Positions 11,036 to 21,692 are shown, counted from the first letter of the stretch. The stretch: DNA of 64,000 nt from Jaapia argillacea MUCL 33604 (GCA_000697665.1 KL197714.1:1369545-1433544); one strand, 5' to 3'. Notes: generated by a model from the sequence alone, not told the origin. Program-made: numbers and translations.

Positions 11036-11540
11036 ATGGTCAACTATGCTGTATCCGCCACCCGAGTTATCCCCCCACATGTGATGAGAGCCCAAGCTTG
11101 GTCAGCCTTCAAAGATGGTGCTAGGAACCCTGTAGGGTTTGGGGGAATCACTGAGAGTACTATCGTGTCGGAGAACGAAAACGGGACGGAGTTCGTGAGG
11201 AAGTTGGTGAGGATGGGGAAGGAACACACACAGGCGGTGACTCTTTTCGAGCCAACTTGGGTATGTAGTCCATTCCCGATTTCAGCTGTGACGTTCTGAA
11301 TGTTGATTTACTTTTTGTTGGTAGTACAAAGCCAAAGGGCAAGACGATGACTCCGATGTGACCATCATCTTGAGCTCCGATAAGGAGGGTGTCGACTATA
11401 TCACCTTCGCATTCCATTGGATTCACCCTGATGTCGAGGCAGGGTCAGAGCAGGATAAGCAGCTGGCAGTGGTTTACGAGGGGATAGTGAACAATGCTGC
11501 GGACAGTGCTATCAAGGCTGTTGACGACACCAAGGTCTAA
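11036..11540 (+). CDS. AtaL/DUF1857-like protein, type A
   Basis: 146 residues, exons 11036-11260 and 11325-11540 (intron 64 nt, phase 0 after EPTW). Start ATG in a good context (ACCATGG). The whole protein is one START/SRPBCC-like AtaL domain: MVNYAVSATRVIPP opens the first strand, then AQAWSAFKDGARNPVGFGG, ESTIVSENENGTEFVRK, and in exon 2 ILSSDKEGVDYITFAFHWI and the C-terminal helix (EQDKQLAVVYEGIVNNAADS). Such folds hold hydrophobic ligands; no partner enzyme lies next to it. A type B gene follows 294 bp downstream in the same direction, and this A-B pair is repeated at 21.7-23.0 kb. Confidence 0.85.
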
Positions 11541-11765
11541 TGTCGGGTTGGTCACAGGATGCTGAAGAACCAAGTACGATATTTGGTTTGATTGTATTCC
11601 ATTGCAGCACATGTCCACCAGAAATCGAAGCTTAACGGTCCATTTACTGATTGCTAAGACATCAAAACGTGGATGAATCATCATCTCGACGATGTCTTGT
11701 CAGCCACCTGAAATTATGATGACGACGACAATCGGGCTCCAAACAAGCAAGCGAGTGGCGCTCGG

Positions 11766-11771
11766 TATAAA
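11766..11771 (+). promoter_or_regulatory. TATA box of type B gene at 11835
   Basis: TATAAA after CTCGG, 64 bp before the ATG. The same block precedes the type B copies at 22472 and (reversed) 56204. Confidence 0.6.
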
Positions 11772-11834
11772 GGCCTCAGATGAACTATTGTCCTGGTCCT
11801 TCAACAAATCCCATTCCAATCAACGAAACCCACA

Positions 11835-12336
11835 ATGATCAGGACTGCAGCCACTCGCACCGTTTCGCCCAACATCTCGCAAAGCCAACTTTGGGAAGGT
11901 CTCAAAATCAAAGCTCGTAACCCCATCGGTTTCATTGGAGCCTTCAAAGAAAGCACAGTGATTTCTGAGCATGAGAACGGGTTGGTCAGGAGAGCAGTTA
12001 CTACGACGGGGACGGTCACGACGGAGGACATCACTTTTGTCGAGCCCACTTGGGTGAGTATCGCGCTTGGCTATTCACTGTAGATAGGGAACTGAGGATT
12101 CATTTGTCGGGGTGATAAAGGTGCACTTCAAAAGTAGGGAGGATGGCAAAGAAGTGTTTAACATCATCAGTACCGACGAACAGGGCCGGCTCCTCCTCAC
12201 GTACTCGTTCAATAGGACGGAGCCTGGGGTGCAACCTGGGTCAGAAGAAGAGAAGGAGCTAAACAAGAACTGGGTCAAGATCGCCGGGGGTGCCGTGGAA
12301 CAGTCGATTAAGAAAGTCGAGGAGCTGGTGAAATAG
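11835..12336 (+). CDS. AtaL/DUF1857-like protein, type B, 3' end cut by a hAT transposon
   Basis: 144 residues, exons 11835-12053 and 12121-12336 (intron 67 nt). Starts MIRTAATRTVSP, followed by QSQLWEGLKIKARNPIGFIG, an ENGLVRRAVTTTGTVTTED core and, in exon 2, LLLTYSFNRTEPGVQPGSEE and a C-terminal helix. Same START-like fold as type A but a clearly different subfamily. Other type B copies end VEELVKEGKL or VEELIKEGKL. Here the reading frame is interrupted after VEELVK by the transposon, whose first bases TAG are the stop codon. The lost EGKL codons are still present on the other side of the element at about 17301. Loss of four terminal residues may leave the fold intact, but the native 3' UTR and terminator are displaced by 5 kb. 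Confidence 0.85.
12326..12333 (+). repeat. target site duplication, left copy
   Basis: TGGTGAAA immediately before the left end of the hAT element; an identical copy follows the right end. Eight base pairs is the size typical of hAT insertions. Confidence 0.9.
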
Positions 12337-12351
12337 TGTTGGGGAAAAAAC
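12334..12351 (+). repeat. left terminal inverted repeat
   Basis: TAGTGTTGGGGAAAAAAC. It matches the reverse complement of the right end at 17 of 18 positions. Confidence 0.92.
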
Positions 12352-12536
12352 TATTGGGCTGTAAATTACTCGAGTAAATTACCCCCTCCGTGGCGGGACA
12401 GTTGTTTACCGATGTAAATTAGTGTAAATTACTGTTCAGAGGGCGACAGCCCGGTGGTCGATTCTTCATTGAGCAGAGGTAAAAAACCCAGTAAAAAATG
12501 CTGAAGGGCCGGTAAAAAATGGTAAAATTTGAATGA

Positions 12537-15500
12537 CTACGACAACCAGGCACTAAAGTCTCCATCCTCGTCCTCCTCCCCATCACCGACATCCTCTACC
12601 TTGGAATGAGACACCACGGTCTTCAATGCTACCGGTTTCTCTGCTAGAACTCCTAATAGTTCATCAGCATCCAGCGCTAATGCTTCCCCCTCGTCACCGG
12701 ACTCCAGATCAAATTTCTCACTGAGCTCAACATTCGGAGCAGCACCTTCGAGCCAGGAATTCTCGTCGTCATCGTCATCGTCGCTGTCGGCATCGGATTC
12801 TTCGGCATCAGAACTCTCCTCCATCAAGGTGCTGTAAATATTGCAAAATTTAACGACCGGAGTGGGATGGGCGTGGGGTCGTTTCTGACGTTGAACGACT
12901 CGGAGTGAGATGATAGCACAATGAAGTACAGTTTTAACTCGCCTTAGGCTGTGAGCGATACCATTGTCGAACTTGGGCCATCGCAACAATGGTGTCAACC
13001 TTCTGGCGAGAACGGTGAGCCGAATTCATCCAATGAAAGACAGACTGGATCCGTTCATCATCCATAGAGTGCGGAACAATAGAGTACAACTTGATGGCGA
13101 GATTCTAGGTGGGGATGGTCAGCCTCACCAAAGGGTACTCAAAAGAAACGAACACTGACAGCGAGCAGGGAAGCTTCCGGCACATTCTGAATCACTTCCC
13201 ACCAACCAATGACACTACGGCCTTCAATGAGTGGTCTGTCAAAGGGATAGTGTCCTCGAGAATATGTGGTGAATTGTCCTTTGAAGGACTCGCCAAAAGC
13301 CTTTGGTTTATTCTTAAACTGTGTGAAAACGGGGTTCTTACCGTGGCTTATCTCGTTCACAGCAACAGAAATCAAGTAGTCGCCAACTTTNNNNNNNNNN
13401 NNNNNNNNNNNNNNNNNNNNNNNNNNNNNNNNNNNNNNNNNNNNNNNNNNNNNNNNNNNNNNNNNNNNNNNNNNNNNNNNNNNNNNNNNNNNNNNNNNNN
13501 NNNNNNNNNNNNNNNNNNNNNNNNNNNNNNNNNNNNNNNNNNNNNNNNNNNNNNNNNNNNNNNNNNNNNNNNNNNNNNNNNNNNNNNNNNNNNNNNNNNN
13601 NNNNNNNNNNNNNNNNNNNNNNNNNNNNNNNNNNNNNNNNNNNNNNNNNNNNNNNNNNNNNNNNNNNNNNNNNNNNNNNNNNNNNNNNNNNNNNNNNNNN
13701 NNNNNNNNNNNNNNNNNNNNNNNNNNNNNNNNNNNNNNNNNNNNNNNNNNNNNNNNNNNNNNNNNNNNNNNNNNNNNNNNNNNNNNNNNNNNNNNNNNNN
13801 NNNNNNNNNNNNNNNNNNNNNNNNNNNNNNNNNNNNNNNNNNNNNNNNNNNNNNNNNNNNNNNNNNNNNNNNNNNNNNNNNNNNNNNNNNNNNNNNNNNN
13901 NNNNNNNNNNNNNNNNNNNNNNNNNNNNNNNNNNNNNNNNNNNNNNNNNNNNNNNNNNNNNNNNNNNNNNNNNNNNNNNNNNNNNNNNNNNNNNNNNNNN
14001 NNNNNNNNNNNNNNNNNNNNNNNNNNNNNNNNNNNNNNNNNNNNNNNNNNNNNNNNNNNNNNNNNNNNNNNNNNNNNNNNNNNNNNNNNNNNNNNNNNNN
14101 NNNNNNNNNNNNNNNNNNNNNNNNNNNNNNNNNNNNNNNNNNNNNNNNNNNNNNNNNNNNTTCTTACGCTCAGTACGTAGAACTGTCGTGGCAGCTGTTG
14201 ACTTGTTGAAAAACTTGATGACACCTCGCAACTTTGTCTTGACCTAATGAAGCCGGTTAATATAGATCGAGCAACAAGAACTTTCACTTATGTCATTGAA
14301 GAACACAAGAAGGACAATATCTTGGATGGCATTATTGATGAGATGGATTGGGTCAGGCACATTTATAAGGGTCTTCACGGCAAGGCATAGCTCGCGTCGA
14401 GCAACCTGTGTATTCCCCGTATTATCGGATGAGACACTGGCGAAGCGAGCGGTTCCAACGCGTTGCATCACCTGACAAATAAAGCAAAGTCGTGGTGAGG
14501 TCAGGGCAGAGCGGCAGCTACTGGCACTTACATCAAGAAGGAGATCCTTGATCCAAACCCTGGAATGAACGACCCCCATACAATCTTCTCCCTCGAGAAA
14601 AAACTTCCTCCGATCCGTGGTGTTTACCGAGACAGTATAGAAGGCGTATTTCCCCATGGTACTCCCTCCGTCAAAGCCAAGGGTAAGGTTTCGCTCTGTG
14701 GAGAGAATCTTGATTTGCTTGGCATGTATGTGTTCACGCTCACGAGTAATATGGACGTCAACGAGGGTTGTCCTTGAAACAGGGTTGTAGTTGCTGTTGG
14801 CCACAGCGAGGATATTCTTGAACTCTTCAAGGTCGACAACATGAGGGGGGATACCACAAACACAGACAAACTTCATGATTGCAAAGTCAAGTTTTGTTTG
14901 AAGGTCAATGTGGCCCTGCGTTTTGAAAGTATCAAATGCATGAGATGTGGGCGTAGTGTCGAGTTCCTCAACCGCCGTTGATGGATCAGGTGGAGGGGCA
15001 ATTGCGACAGTAGAATCGGTTCTCGCCATCCGTGCTCCTAGCGACTGTCCAGCACTTCTCACTGATATCACCTTCCTCACTGCTGACTTTAGACCACAAC
15101 AGAGAGTAGCGTGGGCAAAAATGCGAGCACTATTACGATTCGACCATGTTTTCGTACACTTCATTCCCACACAGCGATACGTGAACTTGGCTGGATCATT
15201 CGTTGGAACAGTGACTGTGATGTCATCGAGGAGGGTGATACGGGGTCGACCAATGGATTTGGTGTGAGGTCGATTAGATGTGTTGTCACCACTGCTCTCC
15301 GAGTCATTATCTTCATCAGAGGCACTAATTGAAGCCTACAAGTCTCGTTAGAAATTTCAGAAGATAAGAAAGATTTGGAGACTCACCAAAGTCTGGTTCT
15401 TGGTAGTGAGACCTGAAAACGATGCGTGAAGTGATGGTTGTTTCATGGAACTCTGCGGCTTTGACTTTCGCCCTTTCGAAGTCAAGGTCTTTGCCTTTGA

Positions 15501-17034
15501 AGGTTTCAAGGGCCCTAAAGTTTTGACCTTCTTCTTCTTCGGGCTGCGAGGGATGCTGGGGCTTGCCGGTGTGTCTGGCTCCATCGCAGGAGTTCTCTCA
15601 GTTGTGGGTGATGCCACATCCTCGTGGGGACGCTTCGGTGCGGATGGTTGCTTGGTGGTCAGAGTGAGGTCGGCGAGCAAGATAGGCAGGTCTGTCGTTG
15701 ACGGAGGGAAAGCCAGTTGCGTATCGTCAGGTGACTTGGTGCTGCTGAGGAGTGCCATGCGTTCATAGAATTGTTTCGTCTGTACAGTATATTTCAGATC
15801 TCTCATACACATAAATTTAATGGGTAAACTCACCTGGATGCATCGTAGGACTCGCCGAAACATGGCCATCCTCCCAAAGTCACATGATGTCTCAGTGGAA
15901 TCAAGCAAACTGTACTGGCTGGGTAAAAAGTAGACAGCGAGGGCGTTGAACGCAAGCAATCCACACGAAAATGAATCGCGCTGTTTCGCCACCCCAAGCT
16001 CTGATAACGAGAACTCGCCTGAAACATGTTGGGCAAGCCACCACATTAACGCCGCAACGATGGTCGAGTCCGGTGGTGCTCCGAACGAATCGCCATATAG
16101 CACGTTCCGCTTCGTAACCTCGACAACAACTGCCACCCAGTGGTTCCCCCCAACCAAAAAGACCCCTGCAATGACCTCAAGCCCACCAATGCTGAGGCTG
16201 GTGCCGATCTTCCAAAGGTAGTTCTCCACTGAATAAGGGGTTTCCTCCAAGCGCCGGTATGTGTCTCGTAGTCTCTTGGTGGTGTAGGTTGTGAGGAGGA
16301 GGTGATTTTGTGGGAGGTAGGGGGATGAATCGGAGATTTCGTGGTCGAGTACGGAGATGAGTTCATTCACATGAATATCATTAAACCAATCCTGGCTGAA
16401 GTAATGGGCTAACGAGACATTCCTCCCCTGATCTGCATTCAAACCCAACTCCCCCTCTCAAGCGAAAGACTGAAGATAGTACTCCGTCTGGTCGTACTCA
16501 ACTCGTCGAACAGCTTGAGGGGCCACCCTCGTTTTCTTGAACCATGTCCAAGCACGCTGCCATTCTCAGTGCGTGCCTCGCAAGCAGTGGAGGCGCTCCC
16601 AGTACGTGAGCACCCAAACGGGAAGCACCTCGGGCTCCATGGAGGGCCCGGTGAGAGAAATCGAATTGTCCATTTAGCCATGCTTGGCTGTGTGATGCAA
16701 GAAGCCGGTGTATATCGTCCAGGGGAGGTACGGTAACCTGGAGGAGCTTCTCAGGTGTGGGATCCGGATCCGGTGCATCGCCTGAGGAGAATGACAGGTC
16801 GAGTGCTTTTGGTGAGTTGATTAGTTCTTCAGGTGTGAAAGGGGGAAGTTTCCGATTAACGAAGTCCACAACAGATATGTCCTGCTTTGGAAGGAGGGTA
16901 GGAAGGAGAAGTACGGGGATAGCGAGTGCCTCGAGGAAGAAATCTTCGGTGATCGGAGGGACATCCCTCAATGTCAGAGTGAGATCCTCGGCTTTCCTGA
17001 AGCCTTGCTCGTCGTCTGCACGAATGTCGCCCAT
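12537..17034 (-). CDS. Ulp1-like protease / BED finger / hAT transposase, apparently one spliced gene
   Basis: Reading on the minus strand from MGDIRADDEQG. (1) An N-terminal region to about 16650, then after a frame change a segment with LPVWVLTYWERLH and two in-frame TGA (16566-16568, 16458-16460) where the family probably has tryptophan. (2) A Ulp1/C48 cysteine protease at about 16448-15790, with GNHWVAV (His), YGDSFG (Asp), KQRDSFSCG (Gln and Cys). (3) A basic Ser/Pro-rich linker with KKKKVK. (4) Across an intron at 15336-15385 in the same frame, an acidic stretch, GRPRITLL and a BED-like finger (C..C near 15165, then H..C). (5) DUF659 (GFDGGSTMG, SSDNTGNTQVARR, PIHLINNAIQD). (6) The gap. 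(7) A hAT dimerisation region (PFDRPLIEGRSVIGWWEV, then PHSMDDERIQSVFHWMNS) and an acidic tail, after introns including a probable GC-AG one. Transposases cut and paste the element in the nucleus; Ulp1 enzymes cleave SUMO-like conjugates. Confidence 0.75.
13391..14160. other. assembly gap of 770 N
   Basis: Undetermined bases inside the transposase gene. The expected catalytic glutamate region of the hAT core would lie here. Long frames that seem to span the gap are artefacts. Confidence 0.99.
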
Positions 17035-17278
17035 GAGGAGGTGGAGGGGGGAATTGAAGAAATCTCATTTACAATCCATTTTTGCTCGCTCCTGCCCTCA
17101 AATTTGATTTGCGCTGACGGTCCCGCCGCCCAAGACATCGCTCGCTGAAGGGCGGCTGAGGGCCTGACCTACACAGGTTTCTTTACCATTCTTTACCCCC
17201 TCCCGTGGTCGTCCCGGTAAACAAGGGTAATTTACTAGTAATTTACTCTATAATTTACCCTCGGTAATTTACCTATGG

Positions 17279-17296
17279 GTTTTTTCCTCAACACTA
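17279..17296 (-). repeat. right terminal inverted repeat
   Basis: Reads TAGTGTTGAGGAAAAAAC on the minus strand; one mismatch to the left end. Confidence 0.92.
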
Positions 17297-17304
17297 TGGT
17301 GAAA
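17297..17304 (+). repeat. target site duplication, right copy
   Basis: TGGTGAAA directly after the right end of the element, identical to 12326-12333. Confidence 0.9.
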
Positions 17305-17544
17305 GAAGGCAAGTTGTAGCCTGTCGGTTGAGGTCTTTATCGATTTTGGAAAGGAGGACAAACGAGGGTCATGATGGAATATGGAATGATGAATCACACA
17401 TATTTCGCTGGAAATTTAGCATTACCTGTAACTTCCGGGAGATTGGGCGGAGGGCCTACCAAGCTGGACGATCAGGGAAATGGCGGTCAGCTGTCAGTTC
17501 AAGGCGTTAGTGAAAAACCACCTTCGTCGAGATGGCTGATCGAC
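17301..17544 (+). other. displaced 3' end of the interrupted type B gene
   Basis: Starts with codons for EGKL and the TAG stop (17313-17315), followed by a 3' flank that matches 22975-23150 downstream of the intact type B copy (both share GAGGACAAACG and the ATGATGAA block). It joins 12333 when the transposon is removed. Confidence 0.8.
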
Positions 17545-17710
17545 ATGACTGATTCTCCCATCACTCCGACCCTCCCCCCGCAGCAGAACCCCCTTGCGCG
17601 GAAATTGTACAGTATTGTCCTTGGCTACTCCGGTAGGACTGATTTTTCCACTTTCAATCCCATCCCTTTCCTCACCAATCTTTGACGATATGCTCAAGCT
17701 TCATCACCTG
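17545..17710 (+). pseudogene. relic of a BTB/POZ gene
   Basis: Begins MTDSPITPTLPPQQNPL, like the MTDSP start of BTB genes 2 and 3, continues with a decayed BTB start (IVLGYSGRTDFSTF) and after a frame change gives IFDDMLKL, where BTB gene 2 has IFDDMFRL. The rest of the gene is missing. It shows that BTB copies were once present inside the duplicated AtaL/family X region too. Confidence 0.7.
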
Positions 17711-18143
17711 TCGACCTCCAAATAGTCCATCACAACTGCCGTACACAGCATGGTACGTAAAGGCTGCCTCTGCTTCTCGCTTAATTCCTTCCCATACCTC
17801 AAGAGTACAAGTCTGGTCTGATCTCAGAGGCGCCCGAGGAATCCTGCCAGCGTCTGAGGATCATTGGATACTGTTTGAGCTAGGCAATCTTGCTCTCTTT
17901 CTATGTCTATAATATCCGCAACGGTGTGTGTTCTGTGGTGATTCTGTTGGGGCATCCGGTGAATGGAATCACGCAGAAGAGATGGTTACAACGGCTAAAT
18001 CTGATTGAGTATTGAGTATCGGAACCTGGCAAATGTACATCCACATCCCCATCCCTGGGCCTCAATGGGATATTCGACTCCCGTATTTGACACCACGCGG
18101 GAGTGTTGATACGTTCCGGATGGTATCATTATCCAACAGTAGC
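17711..18143. other. spacer before family X copy 2
   Basis: 433 bp without a supported gene. The right half is similar to 23200-23413 and 7780-7972, the flanks of the other family X copies, and so belongs to the duplicated unit. Confidence 0.5.
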
Positions 18144-20492
18144 CTACCATGGGCAAGGGTCGCTGGAGCGAAAGCTGAGAACGCTGTCGAAATTACGACT
18201 GAGAGAAGCACTTACCCCCAGTAATATGCCTGTGTTCCATCCTGCTGAGGTCTCGCCATCAAAACGTACAGCGGACCGGCTGAGATCGCAGAGATTGTGT
18301 CGGGGACAACCAAATCCTGCACCAGGGAGAAGATGATCTTCGAACCTCGAGTCTTCTCGAGAATACATGCAATCAACTCCTCGGGTTCGTCCTCGCTAGG
18401 TTTGCTCGTAACAGGACGATAGAGTGAGCTGATGCAAGGAATATGGGAAGCCTTGACCCATCCTACATAGTGGCTGTCGATATAGAGTGCCAGGTCGTCG
18501 TCATATTGTCGCTTATATCCAATACGCAAGAGAGACCAGAAAACCTGCCGCATATTCAGTGGGGTGGGTGGGAGGATGCAAGGGAACATAAATTGACCTT
18601 CTTTTTGCCTTGAGAGTTTGGCTGGAGGGGGTCATCGACACAAATACCCTCGCATATCGTCGCATACCAGAAGGTGTGCGGTTTTTTGAAGGCTCGCTTC
18701 TTGTACCAGGCTTCAAGATTGAGTTTGATAGCAAGTGCAGATGTCCGGGCTGATCGATCTCCATTATCGACGATGGTGCCGAGGATGCCAAGTATCTCGT
18801 CGTAGCAATCGACGTCTTCGTCGGCAACTTGAATTACATCTTCAACCGAACATTCTGAACTGAAATTTGGTGAAACCTAGTTACAATGTGAAGGCACAAG
18901 GAAGAGCAACGAATACATACTTCACAGCAATGGTGACAAGCTGCCGACAAAGTGATGTCCTGATCTTGCGAGGTAATCGACGACTCGGCATATCCCACGG
19001 CTCAGAAGATATATTGTGGTAGAAATCATGGCGTGCTTCGCCCGGCTTGAACATCCATTGTCGAAGGAACGCACCCCAAAGAGAAAAGAATGGTCCTGCA
19101 AATAATTCTACGAGCGATGGCCATTCCGGATTCCCTGTTGTACTACGATGTTGAACGTGAGTTGGGGCCACGGAGCGCTTCGGCAGTTTCGAACGAATCT
19201 CTGGGGTAAGCAGAGCGGCGAGATAGTTCTTGTTCGGTAAGATTCGATTGATGATTCGGTCCGCAGATTCGCCGGCTGGAAGAGGGGGAAATGAGCTGAT
19301 GTCGAGCTAGATAGAGTGCCGTCCTTACTACCAACAGTGTCGAAATATGATTGACACACCGGGACCACATAGCAATCCCAGAGTTGGGCACCACATATAT
19401 CAGAGCACACCGACGCAAATTGTGAAAGGATGCGAGCGTATATGTGGCTGAGAATGGGGTCGTCGCTCTGGGAAAGCTCGGCCCATTGATAAACCACCTC
19501 AGGTTTTATTGCCTCCAACAAAGTGGGGTGGGCGTGAACGATGCGCTCCAGGTTCGAAATCCGGAGGCCTGCGAGTATCTGGTGGTCTGAAATCCTAGAA
19601 GCCAGTCGATCAGAAATTCTTATGGTCAAAAAAGGCTTGGACCCACGTTGTGAATTGGATGAGGGTCGCAATAGATTCTGCACGATGGTCAGAAAGAATT
19701 CCAGGGCCAAAGCGATCTCCATAATCCAGGCTCTGGATGACTGTAAGGATCTCGCTCTCTGATAAGGATACAAGTGCGCGTCTTGACGGGGCAAGCAACA
19801 AATCCCGCTGTGGGTGACGGCGAGGCAGCGAGAGCAACTGGACCTGTTTTCTCTCAAGGATGTCGAAGACGCCGAGGTCGAGAAAGATGATCCGGGCCCG
19901 AGGATCGACGTATATGAGGGTTGTGATGTAATACAATGCTAGAAACTGGTTGTTGGGGTTATGATCTCTTCAAAGACAATCAGTGCAAACGAAGCAGAAT
20001 GTAACAGAGACTAACGCACAGCAGATAATCTACCAGCTTCCGATAATACGCAGGCAATCGGGCTTGGATTTTCGAGACTGACTCTCCAGAACTCGTTAGT
20101 GATTTGGTCGAATGTGATAGCGCGATGGGAATGAGAGACCTGAGCGGCCGAGGAGCTTGAAAAAGGGAACGGCGGTGACGTTCTGCACCAGATAGACCAT
20201 CGATAATGTCCTCCATAACAGCATTCGGCCCAATTCGAAGCCGTTCTGCGACACTTCCCGCAGCTACTTTCAATTTCTTTCCCGCCCTCCCAATCCACTT
20301 TCCGATCGTACATCTAGGACCTGGGTTGTCCGAAAGAGTGGACGTGCTCGCCGTTTCGAGCCCAAAACAACCGCCTGCGTTACGGTTGGCGTCCAGCAAG
20401 CCGAAAAGATCCCTGGCTGGAATCGAGAACGTCTCCTCAGTGGATGTTTGTCCTTTCCCCTGGTCATTGCGTGAATGCCTGTCGGGAGACAT
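18144..20492 (-). CDS. family X protein, copy 2 (unrecognised, multi-exon)
   Basis: Starts MSPDRHSRNDQGKG and follows copy 1 exon by exon: the NPGPRCTIGKWIGRAGKKLK motif, an intron after DYLL, then LALYYITTLIYVDPRAR, LLLAPSRRALVSL, PTLLEAIKPEVVYQWAEL, SLWGAFLRQWMFKPGEAR, an aspartate-rich block (DEDVDCYDEILG) and RPQQDGTQAYYWG. The last exon (18144-18162) gives DPCPW after an intron 18163-18215. The motif has lost a PGPGYT tyrosine (RCT here), and a one-base spacing change near 18840 should be checked. Function is unknown; no signal peptide or membrane segment was seen. Downstream neighbours repeat those of copy 1. Confidence 0.7.
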
Positions 20493-20792
20493 TAGAATGT
20501 GATAGCGCTATAGGTGTGGGCTAATATGGGTCCTCCATTTGAATGTTGCCCAGCACAGCTTGATAGAGGCCGCTCACAGGAAAGGTTGCGCAGCCAAAGC
20601 CATAGCCTGAACCTTGAGGATAGAAGGTCAGATATCGCAGCTTACATATCCCGAGGTCCTCGGGAGGGAGATTCGGATCAGCCCGAATCACATTTTCTGG
20701 TCGAGACTTGACTCGGTCAGAGTGCAGTGCAGAACGCCGAGCCCATACTTTACCGAGCACGTCTCGTAGAATCTGAGGCTCCTTACATATCG

Positions 20793-20814
20793 TGCAATAT
20801 CTCGAGATATTGCA
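20793..20814. repeat. 22-bp perfect palindrome
   Basis: The half TGCAATATCTC is followed directly by its exact reverse complement, centred on a CTCGAG hexamer. It lies in the unique middle part of an intergenic region between divergent genes. It could be a dimeric regulator site or a small hairpin. Confidence 0.8.
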
Positions 20815-21607
20815 TTTGTTTTGATAATTTGTTCGCAGACCATCACGTTCAGAGATTGAGTCACATTCGACATATTCGCAAATGGGTCGCCTGCGAATTT
20901 ATCGCTACGATAGTGGAAAGGTTCCAATGGATTTAGTCGACATGGTGGCTGGCTGCGTCCGTGCTTACGTACCCTCTCTGACTATAGGCGCAGCTCGACC
21001 CGTCCTGACGTGGCTGAGGGAGCACTCGGGAGCGACAATCCAATGTCAAGAAATATCCGCGAGCCTCAAAAGCGTATCTGCCACCGACAAAGCCAATCTC
21101 TCCGGCGTCGTGGTCGATTGATAAATTTCTCGCAGCAGATGCTTCATACATTGCCATCCTACAGGGCTGGCACACTGATGGGTGAAATACGAGGGGATGT
21201 GACTCATCGTGAGTGGTGACGCGTGACCTGTACAAGTCGGTCATGGCCAGTGACGAAAATGTCACGTTCCCCTCGACTCCTCTCTCTGCCGGCTGACTAG
21301 CTTCGACAGCGTCTCTTTTTGAGTTTTTATTAGAGTCTCATTCCCCCCTCTTGGCCACTCGATGACAGCTGAGCAGATCTGTTGCGACTGGACATGTGCA
21401 TATCCCCTTCAAGTTCCGCTTGCTTTACAGTTTAATTCTGCTTTGCCACGCTCAGAAGTCATCGCTGCGTTTGGTATGTTTCTGATGGATTGTCAGATCG
21501 CAGTTGCAGGTGATCATGAACAGACGACTGCTGCGTGCTTGCAATTTCAAAGATCTGATGGACGAGAAGAGCATTGCGGAGCACGTTGCTAGTTCTACGT
21601 GGATGGG

Positions 21608-21614
21608 TATATAG
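21608..21614 (+). promoter_or_regulatory. TATA box of type A gene at 21693
   Basis: TATATAG after ATGGG, about 80 bp before the ATG, at the same place as in the sister genes. Confidence 0.6.
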
Positions 21615-21692
21615 ACCTGGCCCACCAAGACCTATCGATCATCCAAACACTCACCAGCAAATCTATTCGCCTCTACTTCCTACAAAACCACC

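Larger units (their letters stand above)
12334..17296 (-). mobile_element. hAT-type DNA transposon carrying a Ulp1-like protease (4963 bp)
   Basis: Defined by 18-bp terminal inverted repeats with one mismatch, an 8-bp target duplication (TGGTGAAA) and a transposase with DUF659 and hAT dimerisation features. Many copies of GTAAATTAC-like words lie just inside both ends and are likely transposase binding sites. The insertion point can be checked inside the window, because the interrupted gene has intact relatives at 22472-22990 and 55697-56204. The coding strand is minus. The ends are well preserved, but the coding part has at least two in-frame stops and one frame change in the section just before the protease, so this copy may be non-autonomous unless these are errors. 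A 770-base gap hides part of the catalytic core. Confidence 0.92.
20493..21692. other. 1.2 kb intergenic region, partly duplicated
   Basis: Separates family X copy 2 from a type A gene. The left 250 bp match the flank of copy 1 (10316-10560) and copy 3; the right 450 bp match 10640-11035. The middle (about 20730-21190) is unique to this copy and holds a perfect palindrome. No gene is supported. Confidence 0.5.

Noticed and set aside
12537-12998. Acidic protein as a separate small gene
   Set aside because: Its sequence continues the hAT C-terminus (HPTPVVKFCNIY) after a probable GC-AG intron, so it was taken as the last exon of the transposase.
13109-14287. Long frames across the gap on both strands
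   Set aside because: Most of their length is undetermined sequence; only the flanking minus-strand parts that match hAT proteins were used.
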